A stretch of DNA of 64,000 nucleotides from Palaemon carinicauda (taxonomy: Eukaryota > Arthropoda > Malacostraca > Decapoda > Palaemonidae), in assembly GCF_036898095.1 (NCBI RefSeq), contig NC_090743.1:21671278-21735277 (forward strand), written 5' to 3'. The notes under the pieces are model-generated. The model made no database searches, had not been told where the DNA came from, and saw nothing but the letters and a program-made list of their open reading frames with translations. Position 1 is the first letter of the stretch. Each line of letters begins with the position of its first letter. Made by a program: the position numbers and the translations under genes. Below are positions 49,301 through 61,109 of this stretch, piece by piece.

Positions 49301-49935
49301 TTTCTTAGCTACAATCCTAGTTGGAAAAGCAGGATGCTATAAGCCCAGTGGCCCCAACAGAGAAAATAGCCCAGTGAGGAAAAGAAACTAGGAAAATAAA
49401 ATATTTTAAGAACAGTAACAACATTAAAATAAATATCTCCTATATAAACTATAAAAACTTTAACAAAACAAGAAGAAAAATTAGAGAGAATAGTGAGCCC
49501 GAGTGTACCCTCAAGCAAGAGAAATTTAACTCAAAACAGTGGAAGACCACGGTACACAGGCTATGGCACTACCCAAGACTAGAGAACAATGGTTTGATTT
49601 GGAGTGTCCTTCTCCTAAAAGAGCTGCTCATCATAGTTAAAGAGTCTCTTCTACACTTACCAAGAGGAAAATAGCCACTAAACAATTATAGTGCAGCAGT
49701 TAACACCTCGGGTGAAGAGAATTGGTTGGCAATCTCGGTGTTGTCACGTGTATGAGAACAGAGGAGAATCTGTAAAGTATAGGCCAGACTATTTGGTGTA
49801 TGTGTAGGCAAAGGGAAAGAACCGTAACCAGAGAGAAGGTTCCAACGTAGTACTGTCGGGCCAGTCAAAGTACCCCATAACTCTCTAGCGGTAGTATCCC
49901 AACGGGTGGCTGGTGCTCTGGTCAACCTACTACCT
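49257..49935 (-). mobile_element. Retroposon with shared LINE 3' end, longest minus-strand copy
   Basis: Begins at its (TAA)n tail (ATT on the plus strand, 49258-49299). Read in reverse it contains 'ttccaactaggattgtagct', 'cactgggctattttctctg', 'ggagaaggacactcc', 'ccattgttctctagtcttgg', 'cactataattgtttagtggc' and 'ttccctttgcctacacatac'. Same order as the 46390-47089 copy. No coding frame. Confidence 0.85.
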
Positions 49936-49940
49936 ACATG

Positions 49941-49963
49941 GATATATATATATATATATATAT

Positions 49964-50005
<42 letters not shown>
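49941..50005. repeat. Compound (TA)n-(GA)n microsatellite
   Basis: TA to about 49964, then GA. Adjoins the 5' side of the retroposon. Confidence 0.97.
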
Positions 50006-50007
<2 letters not shown>

Positions 50008-50292
50008 AATGCGACTGACACAAGAACCGTAAATAGAAATAAAAGAAAAGAACGAAGGAATTAGTCCACTGAAGAAAGAAACCAAGAGTCAAAAGAAGTT
50101 AAAAGAATAAGTTAATGACCTGGAAAGAAATACCCCAAAAGCTCCTGCAGCCATGAGCGTTGGAAGAAAGGCCGAGTTTACGAACAATTAATACTCATAC
50201 CACTCTGGGTTACTCAAGATCTAATCGAACAAGACCGAAGGCCAATTGGCAGCCTCGGTTACTAAATGCAAGTGCATTACAAAACGCTTTTC

Positions 50293-50295
<3 letters not shown>

Positions 50296-50337
<42 letters not shown>

Positions 50338-50383
50338 TCAAATACTTATATACAAACGGTATATTTTACTGCTAGAATGTACA

Positions 50384-50414
<31 letters not shown>

Positions 50415-50584
50415 TACATACACACATATATACATATATGTATTAATAATAACACCTATGAATACTTGATACCATGTATACATCTTTGAGAAAGGTGTGA
50501 GAATAACTAACAAATTAAGCGCAGGATCTACTTTGAAACTTACATGCACACACAAAAACATTTTGTGTCTGAGTATGTGCTTCG

Positions 50585-50624
<40 letters not shown>

Positions 50625-50626
50625 AC
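50296..50626. repeat. (GA)n, (TA)n and (GA)n microsatellites
   Basis: GA at 50296-50334, TA at about 50383-50408, GA with one slip at 50583-50626. Confidence 0.96.
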
Positions 50627-50629
50627 TCG

Positions 50630-51367
50630 CTTGATCTGCAGCTGACCGAGAAGATTTCTACATTCTTCTAGTCCTTGGTTCACGAGCCTTTGGGTAACAA
50701 GTCACGACTCCCCCCGTACATGAAGATGGTTGCATTCGATGCTTGTGCCGTAAGAGAAAGAAGGATCTGTTATATAACTCCCAACTCAATTGCATTTCTT
50801 GCATGCACATCCTTATCGAATTTCACAAGTCTTTCAAAGCACGGCTATCGAATTTCATAATAAAAAAAAAAAAAAATAAAACCATGCTCCAAAATTTCAT
50901 CGCGTTTCACTTGGTGTTTAAACTGTATTTATCACATTATATTTAACCAAGGCTACTCAATTTATAGAGATCTTTAAGGCTTTTACATATATAATTAAAG
51001 AATAATTTCAATAATTCAATGTAGGTCAATAATAATCAAACTTCAGAGAATGGAATTCAAATCAACATGAGCCTAGTCATGTATTAAATTGGGGGTTATC
51101 TGATATCAGAGCAAACTACTTTAGTATTCCTTCGGCAGAGAGATCTTAATGGTATATCCATAACTGATTGTATTGAAATTAATAGAGGGGGGGAGGGGGT
51201 TGTGGCTGATGATTAAGCACCAAACTCCTTTATTAAGACATTTAAATTTCTTGTTATTATCAAGACATTTTAATTCTTCTTATTAAAATCAAATATTTTC
51301 CTATTCGCGCTATCTCTAATATGGTCTCCAGTTTTCTAAGAAGTCAATAACACAATTGTTAACACCG

Positions 51368-51369
<2 letters not shown>
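50630..51369. other. Spacer without a recognisable gene
   Basis: Nothing recognised. Contains an A homopolymer near 50862-50876. Confidence 0.5.

Positions 51370-51411
<42 letters not shown>
51370..51411. repeat. (AG)n microsatellite
   Basis: Uninterrupted AG tract. Confidence 0.97.
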
Positions 51412-52250
51412 AAAATCTCACAGAAATCTATTTCAAGGTAAAATAACCACATCAGTACATTTTAAAAACAAATGTGCGCATCTTAGAACCTGCATATTAT
51501 ACAAAATCGTACACACCGTTATTACATGTAATTGATAAATTACTCTGAAATTATTGGTACGCGCCTTAAGGTCTCTCATGAAATGTGTCAGGTGCAGTGA
51601 GCGTGCTTGCTTTGCCTGTCAGTTGTGCCTCTTGTGTGCTCTGAGGAACTGGTATATTCAGTCTAGTTTCATGTAATATCTCTGACAGTTTATGCAGTTT
51701 TATTTGGATATTCAGTGTGGTACCACAAAATAGCAACCTCTGTAGATAACTTATTGCATTTTTTCATTTCATAAAATAGCAATCTCTGCGGTTTCACTTT
51801 TTCTGTATTTTATTTCACAACATAAGTCTACGAATGCCAACAGTTTACAGGTATATCTAAATAATTCTGACATTTCTTTTGATTTTAGACAATAACCTTG
51901 GTCTATTGCCAATGAGCACAATAAATAATTACATTTTACCTTAAAAAATCATTCACAATTTCTGAGCAGTATTTACCCACAAATCTTTTACAATAGATGT
52001 ACCGTATGACTGCTAGGTTTAGAGGAGACAAGATCTCAAGACTGTGTTAAGATCTTCATATATACCGTATCTGCATAAAAAAACTGTCTTACAATAATGT
52101 ACTCTAAAAGGAAACATCATCAATATGCCAAGCGTGCATCAACCAATAAAGACATTCGTTCGAATAACTGTGCATACACGAACGTGCAAATTAACACACA
52201 GACGCACATCTCTCAGTTGGGGTTTGGGGTCCCGTTACCCAAGGTCGCCT
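51412..52250. other. Spacer without a recognisable gene
   Basis: Two similar phrases, 'accacaaaatagcaacctctg' (51723) and 'cataaaatagcaatctctg' (51770), suggest a small local duplication. No gene seen. Confidence 0.5.
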
Positions 52251-52375
52251 AGTCTCTCTCTCTCTCTCTACTCACACCAACCCTTCCCTCCCTCTATTCT
52301 TCCCCCTTCTGCTATCCCCCCCTTCCACCAAGTTTCTCTCTCCCTCTCCCTTATCCCTCTGCCCCCCCCCCCCCA
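52251..52375. repeat. Polypyrimidine stretch
   Basis: Nearly pure C/T over about 125 bp, including (TC)n at 52254-52268 and C14 at 52363-52376. It precedes a less A+T-rich block that might hold a small exon. Confidence 0.8.
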
Positions 52376-52562
52376 ACAGTCTAGCTCGCTTTAGCTCAGC
52401 AGCGTCTCCAACAAAAGCTCCGACCCACAAGAGGGAAAGTGAAGGCGTCTTGGCCATTACCGTTGAACAAAAGTTTGCTTTGCAAAACATTTCGAATTAC
52501 GGATATAATTAACGTTTTGTGTTCCGTTGAGAAAGACGCTTTTGAGCCGATGCTCTTTCGAA

Positions 52563-52708
52563 ATGACGGAATTTAGCGAGGTATGTTAAAGAGGTCTTTT
52601 GCAGGGCGGATATGTTCTCATCTATTGCGTTAACAGCAGTTGTCTTTTACTCCTTGCAGGAGTTGACTGAAGAATGTTTCCAGGGCCCTTGTGAATTCTT
52701 GCAATGAT
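52563..52708 (+). other. Candidate tiny spliced ORF (very tentative)
   Basis: ATG at 52563 opens six codons (M-T-E-F-S-E), followed by a strong donor AG|GTATGT at 52581. A pyrimidine-rich acceptor 'cttttactccttgcag' ends at 52659, with TTAAC as a possible branch point. After a 79-bp intron the frame would read E-L-T-E-E-C-F-Q and stop at 52705-52707. The peptide is only about 21 residues and unrecognised, so this may be chance or the edge of an untranslated exon. Confidence 0.15.
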
Positions 52709-53090
52709 TTCCAAAATTATCAGCTACTTTCCAGAGTTGAAATTTTTACACGAAAAAAAATCATGTAATAATAAAACATTCGTAAAGAAAAATACAAATA
52801 GCAATAATACTAATAATATTACTAATGCAAAACTTGGAATTAGAATAAAAATTCCCAACCTCCTCGGTTTCCTCAGCGAATTGTGAATTAGATATATTTC
52901 TGTTTTCATATAAACGGAAATATGAATATCAAATGACGTATTCATTAATAAACACAAAGAGTTTTAATCCAATGAACGCAAAAAGTATCACACCCGCCAA
53001 CTTGAAAAAGAAATTAAACTATAAACAACAACTGTTTCATCTCCTCAAACCTTGTAAATGGGCAGTAAAGCTATCTAGGAATACCTCCTT

Positions 53091-53092
<2 letters not shown>

Positions 53093-53144
<52 letters not shown>

Positions 53145-53319
53145 CAATTGCTCTTCTCCATTTCGGGTCAACGGAAAGGAACCGCCATGAGTCTAGCGCA
53201 ACAATCCCCGGAGATTTCCAGAGAGGCCCTTCTTCCTCTCGCGGCCTCTATCCGAACGAGCACACCACCGACGTGAGCCTTCTGGTCCACATTCTCAGGG
53301 ACGCATTCATTTCGGAGGC

Positions 53320-53366
<47 letters not shown>
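53093..53366. repeat. (GA)n and (TC)n microsatellites around a GC-rich block
   Basis: GA at 53093-53138 and TC at 53325-53365. The 180 bp between them are GC-rich with many CpG. The plus strand has a 29-codon frame from ATG 53187 that I do not recognise. Confidence 0.9.
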
Positions 53367-53368
<2 letters not shown>

Positions 53369-53451
53369 CTAAGTCGTTGTAGCTAAGGTTGTTCCAGGTA
53401 GTATTAACAATTATAATCTCTCCTATATAATAAAGAGCAAGTGTCTGGCTA

Positions 53452-53455
53452 TATA

Positions 53456-53517
<62 letters not shown>

Positions 53518-53531
53518 TATATATATATATA
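53452..53531. repeat. (TA)n tract
   Basis: Imperfect TA tract directly before the dispersed repeat at 53533. Confidence 0.96.
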
Positions 53532-53532
53532 C

Positions 53533-53680
53533 CACACACTACACATACCTCCGGTCACGCCCCCTCCCCGTCCTTTGCGCGGGGGAGAGGGAGTAGTAGT
53601 ACCCTGGTGAGGGGAGGGGGTTTGTTTCTAAACATTTAGCAGTTATTTTTGACGGGTCACGTACTCAAGTTGTATTTGCA
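53533..53680 (+). mobile_element. TA-tract-associated dispersed repeat, copy 3
   Basis: G-rich middle ('ggggagggggtttg') and the end 'tttagcagttatttttgacgggtcacgtac', matching copies 1 and 2. The CGTCA half of the small inverted repeat has mutated to AGTTA. Confidence 0.6.
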
Positions 53681-55020
53681 CTTGCAAATACAAACGTAGC
53701 TGTATCTCACGTATGTCAGATTATACGATTTAATGAAAAGAAGAGATCCAGCTACAATTAAAATATATAAATTCAGCACTATATATAATTAATTACATAC
53801 CAGATGTCTAATTGGTAAAGCACAAGGTAAGACGTCATAATAATAATAATAATAATAATATTAATAATAATAATATTATTATTATTACTATTGAAGATAA
53901 ATAAAAATAATAAAATAATAACAACAAATAAATAAACATTCTTAAGAATGTCTCAGTAGCAACCTTTATATGTCATATAACAAAAATAGACGTCTAAGAA
54001 GGGTGAAATATTTCATTCAGACGAGGATAAACAATAATAGGTATTTCTTCTAAGTATTGATCACTCGCAGTGAATGCTGTACTGTACATGCGTGCATAAA
54101 AAAAACAAGACACATTTAGCCAAATAATTCTCCTTATAAAGCCAAGACTTGAGGTTGATGTCGCATTTCCTCTGGATGAATCACTTGCTTATTCATATCT
54201 TTTTTACCCTGTTCACATGCAAGATAAATCTTAACTTCGTTCTTATTGCCTTTTTACCTTAATACTCCAATACTCCAAGTATTTGAACTCGAGTACCTTC
54301 CAATTGTCCGTGAATTATAAAGCATGAAATTTCACTGTGATATCACGGCAAGATTCAAACAGATAAAGCGTACCTAGCTTTAACTGTAATATTTCATCAA
54401 CTGTTAGAATGAATGATGGGAATTGAACACGACAATTAAGAATAAACAAATAGTAATAATTAAATCCATTGTGATTAAGTCACTCCATGAATATTACCAA
54501 CGTATAATAAATTATGTAAATGACAACAAAAAGTATAACTCAGTTTGCAATTCTATAAAATATTTACCATGGAACTGGCCTTGAATGACCAACGTAAAGT
54601 CCTTCGCAAGTGAACACTCCATACCAGTGTAAGAGAGAGACTAAGATATATGCGCTCAGAGTCCACGAGCACCTTAATCAACCTCTCTGAAATTGAGTGG
54701 ACAAGCGAACGAGAAAACAAACGACACCCCAAGTACAGCAAGTACAAATTCGCACAGCTACACTTTAATCAATGACTTCAAGAACGCCACGATAAACATG
54801 GCTTTCTGTGCATGACCACAAAACAAGTGAATTCCTAGCGGAGCGGCAACTTTCAGGCCAGATATGAGAGACAGATAGACAGACAGACTTCCTGTCGCAC
54901 TTGTTATAAACAGATGTTCTGGGAAAGACAGACACATACACACATTCCAGTGGCTCTGCGACCTCATTTTCATCTATTGCCGCTCGCATCAAGCCCTTGC
55001 ATAGTGGTGTACGCTTAAAC
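53681..55020. other. Spacer with an (AAT)n tract
   Basis: AAT/ATT repeats at about 53838-53890. The rest is A+T-rich with no gene that I can support. Confidence 0.5.
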
Positions 55021-55315
55021 GGTTTAAAGGACACTCATGAATGGCAGAAACAAGGGACAGTGACAATGCTCTAGCTAGCAGGATAGTGCCCTAGAGACTG
55101 ACCATATATACATATGATCAGCGCCCAAGCCCCTGTCCACCCAGGGAATGGGTGCTGATGCCTCACCAGGTAGACCTAAACGCTTCTCCCAGAACCCTCA
55201 TCCTTAGCTCACAAGGATGGTGAGGTTGCAGATACTACAAGAAACTATCGAGCTTGAGCAGGACTCTAACCCCATTCCGGCAGACCGCCAGGAAGGGACG
55301 TTTCCAGTAGGTCAC
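55021..55315 (-). mobile_element. tRNA-derived SINE, copy 1
   Basis: Aligns with 61886-62205 over its length: 'ggtttaaagg.cactcatgaatggcag', 'caagggacagtgaca', 'gaccatatatacatatg', 'tagctcacaaggatggtgaggttg' and 'gactc'. On the minus strand the head has a B-box-like 'ggggttagagtcctgctc' (altered from GGTTCGAGTCC) and the element ends in TTTAAACC. Pol III-type SINE, damaged. Confidence 0.8.
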
Positions 55316-55319
55316 CACA

Positions 55320-55968
55320 AGTTTTATTTACGATACCATTTTCTTTTTTATTCTAGGTGTCAAGGGGTTTTAACCTTGCGTTTACCCCTCCTTTTCGAAC
55401 TAAGGGTCAAGAGAACGGTTGAAACTTCCATAACAGAAACATAGGCGATAACCAATAAACCCACGAAAACCAATAGGAAATGTAAATAGAAAAAGGAAGA
55501 GACAAGAGCAAATAAGGAGAGAACGTGCCGCAATGGCAAAGCAAACCAATTGAATGTCAGTAAGTTCGGGCTCGGAATGTGATAACAAACTTCCTTTCTT
55601 ACGTGACGACGAAATTTCTTCTGAAAACATACGGTGGTTGGATAACTTTGGAAAGGCAGAGAAAGTCGTAGAGTTTCACAAAAATAATTCTAAGAAATTG
55701 TGGTCTGATTGATCGATTAACTAACTTGCGTCGTCAAAGTAACTGAAGGATACCAACAATGGCAAAAAGATATCGATCAAGATATAAACATTAACTTAAT
55801 TATTGGCGTGTTAGCGAATTTCATCAAATTTTTTAAAAGGCATATAAAAATATTATCTTAATCATAATCCTTTTTTATAACAATCCTTCACTTGGTAAAA
55901 TTTTTTCATTCACCTAACAGAAGTGGTCTTTCACACCTAACTCTATTTAATAAATATGAAATCACAAC

Positions 55969-55970
<2 letters not shown>
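55320..55970. other. Spacer without a recognisable gene
   Basis: No gene or repeat recognised. Confidence 0.5.

Positions 55971-56020
<50 letters not shown>
55971..56020. repeat. (CT)n microsatellite
   Basis: Uninterrupted CT tract. Confidence 0.97.
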
Positions 56021-56021
<1 letters not shown>

Positions 56022-56024
<3 letters not shown>

Positions 56025-57074
56025 AGCATACAATAAAAAATCCTAAACTCCAGCAAATTCAAGCAAAACTCCCTATAATCATCTCCATAATTTGCTATAC
56101 TTTCTACCATCCAAAAACACCTACTATCACCTGAACCAGTCAGCAGTCTGGCATAATCAGGGCACTCACTGACCCACCTGGCAGCAACGTTCAGTGAATT
56201 AAAGGAACAGTGCTTCACCCAAAAAAATGGTAAGGGGGGGGGGATTGCAAAAGGTTAAAATATCGGGTGAATTGACACGAGACCATCACAAAGAAGAGGA
56301 GAATATAGCTTCCAGGTACGTGTGAATCTTGAAAGTATATTACTGTATATTTAGATAGAATTGTTCATTCGTTCAGGTAATGCATTTTCGAACATAGTTA
56401 CAAATCAATATAACAAAGATCATATCTGGATATCTGGTATACATAGATAAATGCATTCACAAATGTTATGTTTGACAATTCGTATCAAATACTCTACTCA
56501 CACATGTATCGTGAAAATACTGCAAATGTCGTATCAAGTATAACTGAAGCATATTAGATGTAAATATTTATGCCCAACCTAGAAAAAAACCTCTATAAAA
56601 AACAATACCTATCCATTTGCATACTAATTACATATAATGTACATAAAAAATATATCTGAAATGAGTATAAATATATTAATATGTTTTATATTAATAATTT
56701 TGTGGTTAATCAGAGATACAGGGCCTACGTAAATCCAAACACTCCCTTTACTCATACCCATCTTGATGAACAAGAACTGGCAATACAAGTTGTATCAGTA
56801 GTCAGTATCTTTAACTTAACGGTTACGGTAATATGTTTTACATTAATTTCTTTAGGGCTGTTTTCTACCAATTTCCAAGAATCGTAACTTGCATCCGCTT
56901 TAGATAACTTGAAAAGAGATTGTATTTACATAGATATCAATCAAAATCATGACAAGGCATAATGTATGCAGAAAAAAAATAAAAATAAAAAACTGCTTTT
57001 TCTAGCGACCTAAGCCTGTCTACCTTAGTGAATTTCGACGACCTTGCGAAATTCTTCTGAGCGACGGTGAGAGT

Positions 57075-57075
<1 letters not shown>
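56022..57075. other. Spacer without a recognisable gene
   Basis: A+T-rich with a G run at about 56236-56243. Nothing coding. Confidence 0.5.

Positions 57076-57076
<1 letters not shown>

Positions 57077-57118
<42 letters not shown>
57077..57118. repeat. (TC)n microsatellite
   Basis: Uninterrupted TC tract. A (TA)n-(CA)n tract follows at 57308-57359. Confidence 0.97.
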
Positions 57119-57119
<1 letters not shown>

Positions 57120-57304
57120 GCACAGTTACGATCGGATATGCTTCTATATTACGGCAATGAAGGTGATATTAAAGAGAGTAATGGAAAAGAAAGTATTAAT
57201 GGTAGATAGATGAATGAAGTGACCGCAATAAACAGAAATACAATCATCAGACAAGAGAGTTTATGTACAATATAAATTTATTTAATCTTAACATCTATTT
57301 TTAC

Positions 57305-57346
<42 letters not shown>

Positions 57347-57814
57347 CACACACACACATATGCTATAATGACTTTTATTAGTAGTATTAATACCATTAGG
57401 GAAACAAGCAAGTGCCTAAATAAATCTCCCAAACGTTGTTTGCTGGAGGTGAGATATAGCATGAAAGAATGTTGAAATAAATAATTTGTACTAAAATTTC
57501 CTAAAATATTTCTATTTTCATTCCCTCAATTTCATACTGAATCCGATATTACAATAGAAATATCGAATTGAATTAATTGCAAATGTTTATAAATTTTACC
57601 ATGCAAAACATGAAAAATAATCAATACCTTCAAACAATCCTTAACATTATGCACCAAAATAAACAATGGATTTTAAGTGAGAATAATTAACAAACAATAG
57701 CTAATGTTTTCCAATCACGTTTGAGTATACCTTACGATAATAAAAACAATTGCTTTAAAAACCAGTATGAGACAAGATAGTTAATAAATTCGCGGATTTG
57801 ATTCAAATTATGAG

Positions 57815-58010
57815 TTAGGGCATTATGCCCAGCACTGGAGCCTGGGAGGCTATTTTGCACTCATGTGCAATTAGAGGAAAACCCCGCAGTTGGAGTATGA
57901 ATAAAAGTTAAGAGACTGGAGAGTAAGATGGAAGAAAGGAAGCGAAAACTAAGGTATGGTAGAGGTACAAAAAAGCAAGTGCAGCTAGGGCTAATGGGTT
58001 CAACCTACGT
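57815..58010 (+). repeat. Dispersed repeat, 'CCAGCACTGGGGGCTGGGAGG' type, copy 3
   Basis: 'cccagcactggagcctgggaggc', 'aaccccgcagttg', 'gtaagatggaagaaagga' and 'gtgcagctaggg' correspond in order to the copy at 6155-6350. Confidence 0.6.
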
Positions 58011-58019
58011 TACAAATTT

Positions 58020-58959
58020 ATATCACCAGTACCAATCGACGATTATATAGATTATCAATTCTATTGCTTTCTCTCTTCTATAAATTGTCCTTCATTTCCC
58101 AGCTTCTCTGAAAAATCTAAAATCAGCAACACAATCTAGAAACTTCCTAAGTCCAAGAATACCATTAATGGATGATTAACTACAGTAGATACAAATTAAA
58201 TTAATTGATTAAACTCTTAATTACACAAAATAACAGTAATTGAAAAAAAAAATTGAATCACTCGCCCTAATCCGCATAATAAATACAGCTGTACGATACC
58301 AAACATTACTAATTACCAGGTGTAACGTTGAGTTTACTGCATGAATTACATGCGCTAATTGTCTATCTTTAGAAGAATATTGACTGATTCATTGGTTTCT
58401 AAAGCTAGCGTCACAGCGTCAAAGGTCATAGAAGATAATGAAAGAAATGCAATGGTGAATTAAAGAGGAGGAGGAGGAGGAGGATGGGGAAGTTTATGGG
58501 AGGTTAGAGCTAAAGGGGGAAATACCTCCCATCCACCCCAACCATGCAACGCCCTCGTATCACAGGGGCGTCTCCCTTCCCCTCCCCCAGTATGCTCTCC
58601 GCCCGCGCCCTTGTCGTCAGTAGCCGCCAGGTAATAAGGCGTGACTCCCATTCATCTAAAAATGCCTCAGGCGACGATTTACGACGAATGGAAAGGCCAT
58701 TGGGGAAGTGACTTCCAGGGCGCTGGAGCACCACCAGGGGCGGAATGAACGTCGTACTTGATGTTAATTACTTGGAAATCGATGGTAATTGATGCCATCG
58801 GTTATTTCACTACCCAATAACTGATTCCTTTGCGTGTCATTCATGTCTTTATTAACGCGGTAAACTATGAATGCGTGCTCAACGATAAGGACATGATAAT
58901 TACTAGTTACGTTGCACAACTTGGCGGTTGAAATGTTAGACAATCTATTCAAATAAACA

Positions 58960-58960
<1 letters not shown>
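58020..58960. other. Spacer with a GC-rich part
   Basis: 58460-58750 is GC-rich and begins with a (GAG)n run. Minus-strand frames of 63 and 74 codons there are not recognised. A possible donor CAG|GTAATA at 58629-58630 is unsupported by an adjacent frame. Confidence 0.4.
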
Positions 58961-58962
<2 letters not shown>

Positions 58963-59010
<48 letters not shown>

Positions 59011-59101
59011 AATTATGTATTGACTTGTCAGGTCAAATATAGTACTTACTTGATAGTGTACTCCTTAGGGGATATATACGTATAATTTAGAATTAAGGTA
59101 C

Positions 59102-59146
<45 letters not shown>

Positions 59147-59303
59147 AGTCTATAATTATCTACCGTACTGAGATTGCAATGCAAATACATCGGAATGACT
59201 GTTCAGTGAAGCTATTACCTATTACGTCTGAGTTCGAAAAGGAGGTCAAACAATTCACATAAACTCGACCAAAATTCACTTCACTGACGATAGAAATACG
59301 ATA

Positions 59304-59363
<60 letters not shown>

Positions 59364-59367
59364 CGAG

Positions 59368-59402
<35 letters not shown>
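58963..59402. repeat. (GA)n, (CT)n and (GA)n with GAGAGC units
   Basis: GA at 58965-59002 followed by G8, CT at 59106-59145, GA at 59307-59402 with three GAGAGC-like interruptions near 59357-59370. Confidence 0.96.
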
Positions 59403-59405
<3 letters not shown>

Positions 59406-60365
59406 CTGTAAGATGAACCGAAAGGGGGTGGGGGGGGGCCTACATGCGTTTAAACCAGTTTATGAAACTGTATCTGGCCCCAATGAAAAGAGTCAAATTC
59501 CTTCCCCAACGCAAGAGGGAAAAATGAAAGCGAAAGGAGTTGAAATGAATTAACGAGTATGACCGGAATCTGTACAAAGTTTCTAAACTAAATTTGGGAT
59601 CAGCAAGTCATGATTTTTTTCAGCTCGTTCTTTTAAACCACTTCTTCGAGGGGCACCCAGCCAAGGAAGACCTCCTTCCCCGCCCCTTGTTTTTCATTAT
59701 CTGGGAATCTTTTTCTGATGTCTGGAAGGGCTGCGTCTGGCCCACCAGCTGTCTGAAGAGTTACATCACCTTTCGACGGAAACAAACCTTCCTCCTACGT
59801 CCCTAAACCCACCATCTCTCATCCTTCCTCTTTATCCCTCCAACGCTTTCTTTACCTCCCTCTTCTCTCTCCGATTCAATTTCTACCCAACTCTACCCTA
59901 ATGTCTGTCTAAAAACCATCCACCTCATTTTTCCTTTGCGACTCTCTAAATCTTCTCCTTAAATACTTTTATTTTTTATTTTTCAACCTCTCTCTCCTTT
60001 TGTATGAAAACCAGACACCTACATACCTCCTACTCAACTTACCCTCACTCATTTCTTCAGCCCAAAACCCCCACCCCCACTAAACCCTTTGATCTTAAAC
60101 TTTTTTTTTCCCCTTACACAACACCTATAATCTTCCTGCGCGAACCCAAGGAACTCCCCTTCTTATTTCTTCTCTTTCTTTCCTCCTTTGTCTTGGGTAA
60201 TCACTTTAGATCCCGTAACGGATCAAAAGGGGATCATTGTGATCTCTTCACGATCTTCTCTCGATGAGTTATCAAACACTAACAAAATCGCTCATAACTT
60301 GAGGTGACCATTCCAGAGAATCTCTTTTGCTATCTCTATCTATATAGAGTCTGTCCTTATTTATC
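59403..60365. other. Spacer, partly pyrimidine-rich
   Basis: 59800-60130 is C/T-rich. The frames at 59594 and 60004 are low-complexity or unrecognised. No gene that I can support. Confidence 0.45.
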
Positions 60366-60369
60366 CTAA

Positions 60370-61105
60370 TCTTATTTCCCGCCTTTAAGTAATAGCTAAA
60401 ACAATTCTACATGCTCCCTTTGTTTTTATTTCCCGTCTTTAATTAATAGCTAAAACCATTCTACATGCTCCTTTCTCTATTTCCCGCCTTTAAGTAATAG
60501 CTAAAACAATTTTACATGCTCCCTTTGTCTTTATTTCCCGTCTTTAATTAATAGCTAAACAATTCTACATGCTCCGTTTCTCTATTTCCCGCCTTTAAGT
60601 AATAGCTAAAACAATTCGACATGCTCCATTTCTCTATTTCCCGCCATTACGTAATAGCTTAAAACAATTCTACATGCTCTGTTTCTCTATTTCCCGCCTT
60701 TAAGTAATAGCTAAAACGATTCGACATGCTCCCTTTATCTTTATTTCCCGCCTTTATGTAATAGCTAAAAACAAATTCTACATGTTCTGGCTGTCTTTAA
60801 TTCCCGCCTTCAAGTAATAGCTCAAAGAATTCTACATGCTCCGTGTGTCTTTATTTCCCGTCTTTAGGTAATAGCTAAAACAATTCTACAGTACATGCTC
60901 TGCTTGTCTTTATTTCCAGTCGTTAAGTAATAGCTAAAACAATTCTACATGATCCGTTTGTCTTTATTTCCCGCCTTTAAGTAATAGCTAAAACAATTCC
61001 ACATATTCCATTTGTATTTATTTCCCGCCTTTCAGTACATGCAATGTTAATCTTTATTTCCCGCTGTTAATTAATAGCTAAAACAATTCTACAGGCTCTG
61101 TTTGT
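60370..61105. repeat. Minisatellite of about 54-bp units, 13-14 copies
   Basis: The consensus runs 'tttatttcccgcctttaag', 'taatagctaaaacaattct', 'acatgctccgtttgtc'. TAATAGCT recurs every 50-58 bp from 60391 to about 61078; one unit near 61030 has lost it. Variants alternate between 'cccgcctttaag' and 'cccgtctttaat', which hints at a higher-order pattern among the first copies. No coding potential. Confidence 0.95.
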
Positions 61106-61109
61106 CTGT

